Positions 22,996-31,094 of a stretch of 31,315 bases of DNA are shown one piece after another. Source of the DNA: Planctomycetaceae bacterium (GTDB taxonomy: Bacteria; Planctomycetota; Planctomycetia; Pirellulales; Thermoguttaceae); the NCBI GenBank assembly GCA_015062085.1, contig SUVI01000026.1, positions 1-31,315 on the forward strand. The letters are read 5' to 3'. A program made the position numbers and the translations under genes. How positions within the stretch are numbered: position 1 is the stretch's first letter; each line of letters begins with the position of its first letter. The notes below the pieces were generated by a model. The model was given only the letters and a program-made list of their open reading frames with translations, searched no databases and was not told the origin of the DNA.

Positions 22996-23471
22996 AAGAG
23001 TCTTTTTCCATCAAAAAAACGGCCGAATTCAAAACGGTATTCGAGCGGAAATGTTCCGCAGCAGATGGACTTCTCATCGTCTACGGGCTGCCGAACGGAA
23101 GGAGTACCTCACGCGTCGGACTCTCCATTTCAAAACGCTACGGATGCGCCGTCGAACGCGTTCGCTGGAAGCGTCTCGTCCGGGAAGCATTTCGACTCAC
23201 CGTCGCAAAATTGGAGAGATACGAATGCGATGGGAACGAATTGGAGAAGAACGCTGCCGCGGGATCCGTCTCAGCCCCAGACCCATACTCGCCATCCGAA
23301 GCAGAAAGACCGTCCGAAAAAGGTTTCCCCCCAATGGACTTCGTCGTCGTTCCTGGAAAAGCTCGGCGTGCAGATTCCATAGCAGATTTCCAGAAATCTC
23401 TGCAAAAATTGATGCAGTCCGTTGCAAAAAAATCAAAACGTGATATAATCAGACAAAATAATATTGACTAG
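22992..23471 (+). CDS. rnpA: Ribonuclease P protein component
   Basis: The product is about 159 aa. A GTG start at 22992 overlaps the dnaJ stop as GTGA, which suggests translational coupling; GTG 22989 is an alternative. The RNA-binding signature [29 protein letters not shown] is evident over residues about 41-69, shown as [12 protein letters not shown] and [11 protein letters not shown]. The protein binds M1-like RNA to mature tRNA 5' ends. Two oddities: the usual Arg-Asn of the RNR box reads Arg-Val, and about 35 residues of Ser/Pro/Glu-rich sequence are inserted between the signature helix and the strand PMDFVVVPG. The family is usually 110-130 aa. yidD follows, as in most bacteria, but rpmH is absent. 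Confidence 0.9.
   Translation: MKESFSIKKTAEFKTVFERKCSAADGLLIVYGLPNGRSTSRVGLSISKRYGCAVERVRWKRLVREAFRLTVAKLERYECDGNELEKNAAAGSVSAPDPYSPSEAERPSEKGFPPMDFVVVPGKARRADSIADFQKSLQKLMQSVAKKSKRDIIRQNNID
23422..23449 (+). promoter_or_regulatory. Possible internal promoter for yidD
   Basis: TTGCAA (23422-23427), a 16-nt spacer and TATAAT (23444-23449) lie inside the end of rnpA, about 30 nt before the yidD ATG. Confidence 0.5.
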
Positions 23472-23480
23472 GAGTTTTCC

Positions 23481-23738
23481 ATGCAATGGAGATCCGCATT
23501 GCAGCACACTGGACGTTTTGTGTGGCACATACCGAGAAATCTGGCGATACTGCTCGTCCGGATCTATCAGCACACTCTTCACTACGTCATCGGACTTCAG
23601 TGCCGATTTCACCCAACATGCAGTCAATACTACATCTTGGCGGTCCGAAAATACGGGTTCGTGTACGGGTCGCTAAAAGGCGCGTGGCGCATCCTGCGGT
23701 GCAATCCGTTCTGCAAAGGCGGTGAAGATTACCCCTGA
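23481..23738 (+). CDS. yidD: Membrane protein insertion efficiency factor YidD
   Basis: The product is 85 aa, typical length. CRFHPTCSQY (41-50) and the C-terminal RCNPFCKGGEDYP hold the invariant Cys residues of YidD, an amphipathic, inner-membrane-associated helper of YidC. A TAGGAG site precedes the ATG. It follows rnpA by 9 bp, the conserved order, but no yidC follows within the window; a repeat array and an FmdB gene come next. Confidence 0.95.
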   Translation: MQWRSALQHTGRFVWHIPRNLAILLVRIYQHTLHYVIGLQCRFHPTCSQYYILAVRKYGFVYGSLKGAWRILRCNPFCKGGEDYP

Positions 23739-23783
23739 AAAACTGCGGCAGGACTAAATTTCCGAGAGTTCACGCTCCGGAAA

Positions 23784-23930
23784 TTTCGCGTTTTCGCGTT
23801 TTCGCGTTTTCGCATTTTCGCATTTTCGCATTTTCGCGTTTTCGCGTTTTCGCATTTTCGCGTTTTCGCGTTTTCGCATTTTCGCATTTTCGCGTTTTCG
23901 CGTTTTCGCATTTTCGCATTTTCGCGTTTT
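23784..23930. repeat. 8-bp two-state tandem array
   Basis: Seventeen full 8-bp units (23791-23926) plus partial ends each read ttttcgcg or ttttcgca. From the first unit the last base follows G G G A A A G G A G G A A G G A A G. There is no open frame with homology. It lies between yidD and the FmdB gene. Confidence 0.97.
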
Positions 23931-23989
23931 ACGCTTTTTTCATTTTTGATCCAATTCATTTTTTACGGAAAGTTTGAGGTTTTCCCATC

Positions 23990-24196
23990 ATGCCAATGTA
24001 CAGTTACCAGTGCAGTGCCTGCGGTCACGAATTTGAAGAGATCCAGTCTTTTGACGCGCCGGAAACGATGAAATGCCCCAGCTGCGGCAAGAAAAAAGCA
24101 CGGAGAGTCCTTCAGGCGTGCGCAGGACTCGCATTCAAAGGGAACGGCTTCTATCAGACGGACTACAAAGGAAGACCCGGCGGAACAGACAAGTAA
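23990..24196 (+). CDS. FmdB-family zinc-ribbon protein
   Basis: The product is 68 aa. MPMYSYQCSACGHEFEEIQSF is the family start. Two CxxC pairs (YQCSACGH and MKCPSCGK) form one zinc ribbon, followed by an extended C-terminal tail (GLAFKGNGFYQTDYKGRPGG) found in most FmdB-type proteins. The family is annotated as putative regulators, but the function is not established. A GAGG site lies about 11 nt before the ATG. It is followed on the same strand by a UvrA-family gene. Confidence 0.93.
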   Translation: MPMYSYQCSACGHEFEEIQSFDAPETMKCPSCGKKKARRVLQACAGLAFKGNGFYQTDYKGRPGGTDK

Positions 24197-24243
24197 AAAA
24201 ACAAACTAACGGCATAACACAAACAGAGATCAGTGAACAGCAA

Positions 24244-24292
24244 ACAATAAACAATAAACAATAAACAATAAGCAGTAAACAGTAAACAGAAA
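24244..24292. repeat. 7-bp tandem repeat upstream of the UvrA-family gene
   Basis: Four perfect acaataa units (24244-24271) are followed by gcagtaa, acagtaa and acagaaa, seven units in register. It is non-coding and A-rich, 50 bp before the UvrA-family start. Confidence 0.92.
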
Positions 24293-24342
24293 ATCGATCC
24301 GATCCGATTCCGGGATCACATCCACTCCTGAGGAAATTTCGC

Positions 24343-27249
24343 ATGGGAACTGGCGGTAAAATTATCCTTCGCAAAGTCGCGGTCCACAATTTGAAAAACG
24401 TCGATCTGGACATTCCGCATCGAAAACTCGTCGTCATCTGCGGCGTGAGCGGAAGCGGAAAAAGTTCCCTGGCACTGGATACGCTCTACGCCGAGGGGCA
24501 GAGACGCTACATCGAGAGTTTCTCTCCCTACACGCGCCAGTTTCTCGATCAGCTGGAAAAACCGGAAGCGGAAAATATCGAAGGGATCCCCCCCGCGATC
24601 GCTGTCTCAGGACACATTCCGACGAGATCCAGCCGTTCGACCGTCGGAACGGCTACGGAGACCTACGATTATCTGCGGCTCCTTTACGCGAAGATCGGAA
24701 CGACGTACTGCCTCTCCTGCGGTCAGGAAGTCCATCGGGAGACGTCCGAGACCGTCACAAAATTCCTGACATTCCTCCCGCTGCGTACCCGTTTCATCGT
24801 GCTCTGGAAACTGAACGAAAAACGGACCGAAACTTGGGAAGAGCACTTCCGAAATATGCGCGAAGAGGGGTTCATCCGGATCATTTTGGGAGATCAGATG
24901 AGAGATCTTTCTCAAAACATCCCGACGGAAGAAGAAACTCTCCAGGCGCTGCGTGACGAAGCGCTCTTCTGCATCGTCGACCGGCTTGCCGCCGGAATGC
25001 CGGAAAACCGCATCAGGGAATCGCTGGAATCCGCTTTTCACCACGGAAACGGGAAATGCTCACTCTTGATCCAGACCGCGCCGGAAGAAATGGAAACTCT
25101 CGATCCAGCTGCAAACTGGACGCCATGGATGCTGGATGGTTCCCAATGGCTCTTACGAAGCTACAGTACGAAACTCTCCTGCGAACACTGCCGCATCGAC
25201 TACGCGGTCCCCGAGGCGCGGCTTTTCAGTTTCAACAGTCCCTTGGGCGCGTGTTCGGTTTGCGAGGGATTCGGAAACACGATCGACATCGACATGGAAC
25301 TGGTCATTCCGGACAAACGCAAAACGCTGGCAGAGGGAGCCATTGCGCCGTGGAATTCCCAGGCGTACCACTACGAACTTGAAAAACTGCTGGCTCTCGG
25401 TCCCCAAAACGGCCTGCCGACCAATGTCCCGTACGCAGAGTTGACCGAGGAACAGCGTGAACTCCTGATGAACGGGATACCCGAAACGAACTTTGGAGGG
25501 CTGAACCACTTCTTCGCATGGCTCGAACGCCGAAAATACAAAATGCCGATCCGCGTTTTTCTCAGCCGATGGCGCAGTTACCGTCCCTGCCCGGCCTGCG
25601 AAGGAAAACGCCTCCAGCCGCTGGCGCTCGCTACAAAACTCGGCATTCGACATCAGGCTGGAAGTCCTGAAAACGTGCTCCCAGAGCAAAATCGCAATAT
25701 CGCGGAACTCTGCGAGATGAAAATTTCCGACCTGAAAGTCTTTCTGGAAGATCTGATCCCGCATTTTTCAGATTGGGAGCTTCAAGTCGGACTTCCGATA
25801 CTGCGTCAGGTCATTTCACGTCTTGATTTCCTCGAAACGGTCGGTCTCGGCTATCTGACGCTCGGACGGACGCTGCGGTCCCTCTCCGGAGGCGAAATGC
25901 GAAGAGTCTCCCTCGCTGCGGCACTCGGAGCCACGCTGGTCAACATGATGTACGTCCTGGATGAACCCTCCATCGGGCTTCATCCAGCCAACTCGCTCCA
26001 GCTGCTTAAAGCGATACAAACGCTCCGCGACCGCGATAATTCGGTCATCGTCGTCGAACATGATGAAGCTATCATTCGAGCGGCAGACCAAGTCATTGAA
26101 GTTGGACCGTACGCAGGTGAAAGAGGCGGGGAGATCGTCTTTCAAGGAACTCCGCAGGAAATGCTCAACGACGAAGACTCGCTGACAGGCCAGTATCTTT
26201 CCGGTGAAAGAGGGCACGTCTCGACGCAGCGCAGAAAAACAGACTCCGGGTGGCTCTATCTTCGGGGGGCAAACGGAAATAATCTGCAGGATCTGGACGC
26301 TGATTTCCCGCTCGGCTGTCTCTGCGTCATTTCTGGAGTCAGCGGAAGCGGAAAAAGCACCCTCATCGAAAAGACCCTTTACCCCGCTCTCTGCCAGCGT
26401 CTCCACCGCGATCCGCACATGAAGGCGCTCCCCTTCCGTGAACTGCTCGGCGCCGGTCAGATCGACGACGTGATCCTAGTCGATCAGTCTCCGATCGGAC
26501 GCTCACCGCGAAGCAATCCCGTCACCTACCTGAAAGCATTTGACGAGATCCGTGCACTTTTCGCGGATACGAAAGAAGCCAAAAAACGCGGCTATTCTAC
26601 CGGCCATTTCAGCTTCAATGCGGAAGAAGGACGCTGTCCGCTGTGCAGCGGTGACGGATACATTGCCATCGACATGCAGTTTCTGGCGGACGTCTACATG
26701 AAATGCAGTCAGTGCCGCGGAAGCCGATACCGCAAGGAGATACTCGACATCACCTACCGAAATCGGAACATTTCCGAAGTCCTCGATATGACCGTTGCCG
26801 AAGCCTTCACCTTTTTCCGCGGTTCACGAGGGATCCAGAACAAACTGAAGCTCCTGAAGGAGGTCGGACTCGATTACATTCGGCTCGGTCAGCCCGCAAA
26901 TACGCTTTCCGGAGGTGAGGCGCAGCGTCTGAAACTGGCCTCGTACATGAGCGCCGCTCGAAAAGCCAGATGCCTGTTCCTGCTTGACGAACCCACCACG
27001 GGACTCCATTTTTCCGACATCGTCCAGCTGCAGGACTGCTTCAACGCACTGGTCTCCATCGGGCACTCACTCATCGTCGTTGAGCACAATATCCAGATGA
27101 TGTGTGCCGCAGACTACATCATCGACCTAGGGCCGGGTGCTGCGGATCACGGAGGCAAGATCGTCGCAAAAGGGACTCCGGAAGAGATCTGCCTCTGCCC
27201 GGAATCGGTCACGGGACGTTTCCTGAAAGAAGCGCTTGAAAGAAACTGA
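24343..27249 (+). CDS. uvrA: UvrA-family excinuclease ABC subunit A-like ATPase (divergent)
   Basis: The product is 968 aa, full UvrA length. Nucleotide-binding domain I: Walker A GVSGSGKSS (34-42) with the UvrA motif YAEGQRRYIESFSPYTRQFL, zinc ligands C280/C283 and CSVC, LSGGEMRR and VLDEPSIGLHP. Domain II: Walker A GVSGSGKST (about 665-673), the DNA-binding zinc finger C765/C768/C788/C791, LSGGEAQRLKLA and LLDEPTTGLH. It recognises DNA lesions in nucleotide-excision repair. Departures from canonical UvrA include GIPPAIAVSGHIPTRSSRSTVG where the family usually has an SPAI...QKTTSxNPRSTVG motif. It may be a paralogue and another uvrA may exist elsewhere. AGGA lies ahead of the ATG; the terminator is at 27282-27315. 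Confidence 0.9.
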   Translation: MGTGGKIILRKVAVHNLKNVDLDIPHRKLVVICGVSGSGKSSLALDTLYAEGQRRYIESFSPYTRQFLDQLEKPEAENIEGIPPAIAVSGHIPTRSSRSTVGTATETYDYLRLLYAKIGTTYCLSCGQEVHRETSETVTKFLTFLPLRTRFIVLWKLNEKRTETWEEHFRNMREEGFIRIILGDQMRDLSQNIPTEEETLQALRDEALFCIVDRLAAGMPENRIRESLESAFHHGNGKCSLLIQTAPEEMETLDPAANWTPWMLDGSQWLLRSYSTKLSCEHCRIDYAVPEARLFSFNSPLGACSVCEGFGNTIDIDMELVIPDKRKTLAEGAIAPWNSQAYHYELEKLLALGPQNGLPTNVPYAELTEEQRELLMNGIPETNFGGLNHFFAWLERRKYKMPIRVFLSRWRSYRPCPACEGKRLQPLALATKLGIRHQAGSPENVLPEQNRNIAELCEMKISDLKVFLEDLIPHFSDWELQVGLPILRQVISRLDFLETVGLGYLTLGRTLRSLSGGEMRRVSLAAALGATLVNMMYVLDEPSIGLHPANSLQLLKAIQTLRDRDNSVIVVEHDEAIIRAADQVIEVGPYAGERGGEIVFQGTPQEMLNDEDSLTGQYLSGERGHVSTQRRKTDSGWLYLRGANGNNLQDLDADFPLGCLCVISGVSGSGKSTLIEKTLYPALCQRLHRDPHMKALPFRELLGAGQIDDVILVDQSPIGRSPRSNPVTYLKAFDEIRALFADTKEAKKRGYSTGHFSFNAEEGRCPLCSGDGYIAIDMQFLADVYMKCSQCRGSRYRKEILDITYRNRNISEVLDMTVAEAFTFFRGSRGIQNKLKLLKEVGLDYIRLGQPANTLSGGEAQRLKLASYMSAARKARCLFLLDEPTTGLHFSDIVQLQDCFNALVSIGHSLIVVEHNIQMMCAADYIIDLGPGAADHGGKIVAKGTPEEICLCPESVTGRFLKEALERN

Positions 27250-27281
27250 ACGGACTTCTGAACTTTCCCGAATGGCCCCCC

Positions 27282-27315
27282 AAAAAAAGCCGCAGAGTTG
27301 ACCGTCTGCGGCTTT
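27282..27315. terminator. Terminator between the UvrA-family gene and the 770-aa gene
   Basis: aaagccgcaga (27286-27296) and tctgcggcttt (27305-27315) form an 11-bp stem with an 8-nt loop. A seven-T tract follows on the minus strand and only three T on the plus strand, so it best serves the minus gene but may act both ways. Confidence 0.85.
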
Positions 27316-27320
27316 GCTGT

Positions 27321-27390
27321 AAAATCCTGCAAAATCCTGCAAAATCCTGCAAAATCCTGCAAAATTCTGTAAAATTCAGTAAAATTCAGT
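27321..27390. repeat. 10-bp tandem repeat with phased A-tracts
   Basis: Four perfect aaaatcctgc units are followed by aaaattctgt and two aaaattcagt: seven in-register 10-bp units, each starting with an A4 tract. Spacing equals about one helical turn, so intrinsic DNA bending is expected. Confidence 0.95.
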
Positions 27391-27408
27391 GTACGTTCCG
27401 TAAAAACA

Positions 27409-29721
27409 TCAGCGGGAAACGACACTCACATTTTGCGGTCCAAATGAAATGGCGAACCATCCATCCTGCAGGACCAGCTGATCCAGTACCAGATTCGCAA
27501 AACGCGGATCCGTGACGAATCTTTCAGGCAAAATATTCTTTCCTTCCGTCTTTTTGAAAATTTTGCTAAAAATACCGCGCACGGCAACCTGCTGTCCGAG
27601 CGGGATCCTGCCGATCAAACGAACGGGTCCATCCCGCTGGATCAAAACGGCTTTTTCTCCCGTTTCGACGAGGTAAGGAGTTTCGACCTGGAAATTCTTC
27701 CACTGCCGTTTGCCGACCCGCAGATCTTTCACCGCGACCCGGATCAGAAATCTTCCATCCTGAAAGTGGACCGTCACCGCATTAGAATCTGCGAACGTGA
27801 TGAGGAGTTCCTCTTCCTGCGGGGGAATATTTTCTCCAATTTTCAGATTTGGAAACCGCACCTGAATGTGCTCGCACAGCGATTCGATCGTGAAGGTCCT
27901 CCCATCCAGAGAGAGATGCTGGAGGAAATTATTGAGCGTGGACTCATGAAGCTGAAGGTTGACCTGACTTTCTTTCGGCGGGACCGGTCGCGGAGTAAAA
28001 GATCCGGGATGCATATCACCAGCGAGCCGGAACCGGATCGCCGCACCGCTTTCCGTCGTTTGGGCATCGATCTGATCCAGGGAAAGCTCCAAACGTCCCA
28101 AAGACGCCAAAAACTGATCTCTCAGAAACGCATTTGCCTGCCCCAATTTTTCATTGACCTGCGTATCCAGCTGCGTACAGACTTCACGCCGGATCTTGTT
28201 TTCCGTGAACTGATTGACTTCCCCCTTACGGGATTCCGCTTGATTTCGGGCGACTCCGTTAGCGAAAAATCCAATGACCGGGATCGGATCCAACGGTGTT
28301 TCAAGATCTCGGATCCGTACCTGACTTTCCACCTCCGCAACAGCAGGAAAGAGTTCCAGACCGTCTTCTGAAAAACGGACCTCTTTGAATGCCGTATACT
28401 GTGCGTTTGATTTGTTGTACACCGTTACGACATCCGGAGAATACGTCGAAGAAGACATCGTCCCTTCCACCAAAAAACCAAGCCGAAAAAGATTTTCATC
28501 CGGCACCATGCGCACACTTACGGCAGTCTGCGTCGTACTGCGTCCGTAAACCGGGCGATTCAGGACACTTTCGCGAATATTTCGTTCCTCGGAACCGGGC
28601 TGGGGCAGACTCGAGTTTAGGAATTTTTCCGAGACTTCCAGACGCATATTTGCATTTCGGTACACAAACTCCAGAGAACGCCATTCCGGAGCCAGTTTCT
28701 CACCGCGTTCCATCTCTTCTCTGCGGACTTCCATGACGATCCGATTTCCGCACGCCACATCGCCGCCGGACTCGTACGCTTCCACGTCGCGCATGAGGCA
28801 GTCTTCCGGCGTCCGCTGCGCTCCCAGACCTTTCAGCGCCTCTTTCAGTTTCAGAAATGGTTCCTGCGCAAGAAATGCACGCTGAGAATCATCGAGCGCC
28901 CTGGAATCCAAGCGTCCAAGCACTTGCCAGGCGATCTCGCGCTGACGCTGCGGAGCGTATTTCTCGATCTGCGCCAGCGTGTTTAAACGCAAATAGGAAC
29001 GCCAGGTAGACTGGTACGGATGAGCATTTACGAGCTTTTCCGCCTCTTGAAGGAGATGCTTCCATTCCGCCTCCGGGACCTGCGAAATGCGGGAAGAGAC
29101 TTCGACATTTTCCGGAGCAAAAAGCATGGCACAGTAATTCCACAGAATGATCCTGCGCTGCAGCGTGTAATTCGTACGCACTAAAAGGACCAATGGATCG
29201 CGGTCACTCAACTGCTGCTGGAGGGAACGTGCTTCATGGACTTTCAGCGCAAGCTGTTTCAGAAGCTCTCGACGCACCTCTGCGATGCCGGAAGGATCCT
29301 GAAGATCCCATTCTTCCAAAGACGTTCCATTCTCCCCGCGCGAACGCACAGCACGAAGGAGTTTGCCATTTCCCAATCGCGGCTCAGAAAGTACGGTACT
29401 TTCAGAGTAGGGGAAGGTTTTGGAAAGAGCCTGAATGAGAGTGTGCACACTGTCCGACCAGGGCTTCAGCTCCGGAAATTTACCGACCTCCTCCAACTCT
29501 TGGATCAGCAGGACCGGATCATGCCAGCAGATCAGATTCCATTCCTTTTCCCGAACGGACGACACTTTCTGCACTGCCTGTTCTTGGAGCTCACGGCGGA
29601 TCGGAAATGTTTTCGGAAGTTCCCCGTGCAAAAACGGAAGCGGCCCCATGCTGTATGCAAGCAAAAAAGCTCCTGCCGCCAAAACGATTTGCCGTTGGTT
29701 AAAAGGGATTCCCGATTTCAT
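27409..29721 (-). CDS. Large exported or membrane-anchored protein of unknown function
   Basis: The product is 770 aa. An N-terminal hydrophobic segment (about 10-29, IVLAAGAFLLAYSMG) acts as a signal or anchor. Residues about 35-390 are mostly helical and rich in Glu, Gln, Arg and Leu (EVRRELLKQLALKVHEARSL, LLQEAEKLVNAHPYQSTW). Residues about 400-770 look beta-rich (AVSVRMVPDENLFRLGFLVEGTM, ITFADSNAVTVHFQDGRFLIRVAV, AVRGIFSKIFKK, VLDQLVLQDGWFAISFG). I recognise no family. It follows the RND-type adaptor by 128 bp on the same strand, so the two may share a transcript and an envelope role. An efflux pump gene would be expected here, but nothing in this protein resembles an RND pump. Confidence 0.85.
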   Translation of the reverse strand: MKSGIPFNQRQIVLAAGAFLLAYSMGPLPFLHGELPKTFPIRRELQEQAVQKVSSVREKEWNLICWHDPVLLIQELEEVGKFPELKPWSDSVHTLIQALSKTFPYSESTVLSEPRLGNGKLLRAVRSRGENGTSLEEWDLQDPSGIAEVRRELLKQLALKVHEARSLQQQLSDRDPLVLLVRTNYTLQRRIILWNYCAMLFAPENVEVSSRISQVPEAEWKHLLQEAEKLVNAHPYQSTWRSYLRLNTLAQIEKYAPQRQREIAWQVLGRLDSRALDDSQRAFLAQEPFLKLKEALKGLGAQRTPEDCLMRDVEAYESGGDVACGNRIVMEVRREEMERGEKLAPEWRSLEFVYRNANMRLEVSEKFLNSSLPQPGSEERNIRESVLNRPVYGRSTTQTAVSVRMVPDENLFRLGFLVEGTMSSSTYSPDVVTVYNKSNAQYTAFKEVRFSEDGLELFPAVAEVESQVRIRDLETPLDPIPVIGFFANGVARNQAESRKGEVNQFTENKIRREVCTQLDTQVNEKLGQANAFLRDQFLASLGRLELSLDQIDAQTTESGAAIRFRLAGDMHPGSFTPRPVPPKESQVNLQLHESTLNNFLQHLSLDGRTFTIESLCEHIQVRFPNLKIGENIPPQEEELLITFADSNAVTVHFQDGRFLIRVAVKDLRVGKRQWKNFQVETPYLVETGEKAVLIQRDGPVRLIGRIPLGQQVAVRGIFSKIFKKTEGKNILPERFVTDPRFANLVLDQLVLQDGWFAISFGPQNVSVVSR

Positions 29722-29849
29722 GTGGAAAGGATCTTCTAGGTTAAAATGTATGGATCATGCCGATTTCTCTTAAGTTTATCGGCCGATCTCACCCCACACA
29801 AAAGGAAAAATCCCCAAAACCGGAATTTTTTCACAAAAAAACCGCAAGA

Positions 29850-31094
29850 TCACATTTCCTTCAGCGTATCTCCTTCTTCAAGAAGAGAAGCGCCGGAGAT
29901 GACGATCTTCTCACCGGCCTCCAAACCGTCCAGGACCTCGATCATCTGCGAATTCAAAAGCCTCCCGGTCAGGATCCTTTTCTTCACAGCACTCGACTGA
30001 CTGCTGACTCCCCAGACAAATTGCCCATTCGGATCTGCACAGACCGCAGAGACGGGGATCGTCAGGACCTTGGGCGTTTCGTACTTCACACCGTCGAGGA
30101 TGCGTATCGTGAGCATGGCAGTCATTCCGGGAAGGAGGACGATATTAGAAGGATTTTCCATCTCAAAAACGACCTTCCAGGCACGAGTCTGCGGATTTGC
30201 TTCCGCTTCCGCCTCTTTGAGCCGTGCCTCAAATTCTTTTCCAGAAAGTCCAGGAAATGTGACCGTTCCTTTGATCTCCCGGTGTTTGCTCATCAAAATG
30301 TCGCTTTCCGGGATCCAGATCGCAACGTTGAGGCGCGAAATATCAATGACTGTGACGACGGGCGTTCCGGGACGCACGATCTCGAAATTATTCACGCTCT
30401 GAACGGCAACGATCCCGTCAAAAGGCGCACGCAGGCAGGTATCGCGCAAGGCGGATCGTGCGATCTCCAGCGCAACTTTCAACCCTGCGATCTCCGCTTC
30501 CTTCACGCGGATCTCCTCTTCACGTTCTCCCGCCTCTGCCTTCGCCAATTCCTGTTCCAGAGAGCGTATCTGGGCATCAGCGGTCCGGAGGTTGCTCTGC
30601 ATGAGATCCAGTTCGCTCGAAGTGATAGCTTTTTTTTCTAAAAGCGGTTTGGCACGCTGAAATTCCGCGAGCGCGTAGACCTGCTGTGCCCGGGCGGAAT
30701 CAAGTCGGGCTTTCAGGATCTCGATGTCTTCCGTACGTGCTCCGCTTTGCATCAGTTTCAACTCTGCCAACGCTGCTGCGAGACGTGCCTGGGCTGCATC
30801 CACATCATGCTGGAAATCGCGCGGGTCGATACGCATGAGAATGTCCCCTTTTTTGACTGGATCACCCGCACTGGTCTTCACTTCGATCAGAGGACCGCCG
30901 ACCGTAAAGGAAAGCGTCGCACTCTTCACTGCGGAGAGGACCGCCGGGTAGCTTCGTGGGCTGGAACCTTCCCCAAGCGCGGCTCTTGCAGTCCCCACGA
31001 GCCGTTCACGTGCCTCGAGCGGAACGGAAAAAAGGAGGACTGTCCCCAAAACCGCAAAAGAAAGCAAAAAGGAAAAAATGTGTTTCCTGCGCAT
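29850..31094 (-). CDS. RND/HlyD-type periplasmic adaptor (membrane fusion) protein
   Basis: The product is 414 aa from MRRKHIFSFL at 31094, seven nt after AGGAG. The signal or anchor is about 6-28. The lipoyl-like half domain (about 62-92, FTVGGPLIEVKTSAGDPVKKGDIL) is followed by a long charged coiled-coil hairpin (about 95-220). The second half is CLRAPFDGIVAVQSVNNFEIVRPGTPVVTV, the family signature. A beta-barrel (IWIPESDI onward) and a membrane-proximal domain (VLTIPVSAV; LDGLEAGEKIVISGASLLEEGDTL) follow. It should bridge an inner-membrane pump and an outer-membrane channel, but neither is in the window. The pump gene may lie elsewhere, so the substrate is unknown. The region 31095-31315 upstream shows only a TAAAAT -10 candidate near 31150. 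Confidence 0.93.
   Translation of the reverse strand: MRRKHIFSFLLSFAVLGTVLLFSVPLEARERLVGTARAALGEGSSPRSYPAVLSAVKSATLSFTVGGPLIEVKTSAGDPVKKGDILMRIDPRDFQHDVDAAQARLAAALAELKLMQSGARTEDIEILKARLDSARAQQVYALAEFQRAKPLLEKKAITSSELDLMQSNLRTADAQIRSLEQELAKAEAGEREEEIRVKEAEIAGLKVALEIARSALRDTCLRAPFDGIVAVQSVNNFEIVRPGTPVVTVIDISRLNVAIWIPESDILMSKHREIKGTVTFPGLSGKEFEARLKEAEAEANPQTRAWKVVFEMENPSNIVLLPGMTAMLTIRILDGVKYETPKVLTIPVSAVCADPNGQFVWGVSSQSSAVKKRILTGRLLNSQMIEVLDGLEAGEKIVISGASLLEEGDTLKEM

Noticed and set aside
23784..23930. CRISPR array
   Set aside because: Units are 8 bp without spacers and there are no cas genes; the other arrays in the window likewise lack unique spacers.
23729..23959. Open frame on the minus strand reading repeated KRENAKM
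   Set aside because: It is only the translation of the 8-bp array, with no start context or homology.
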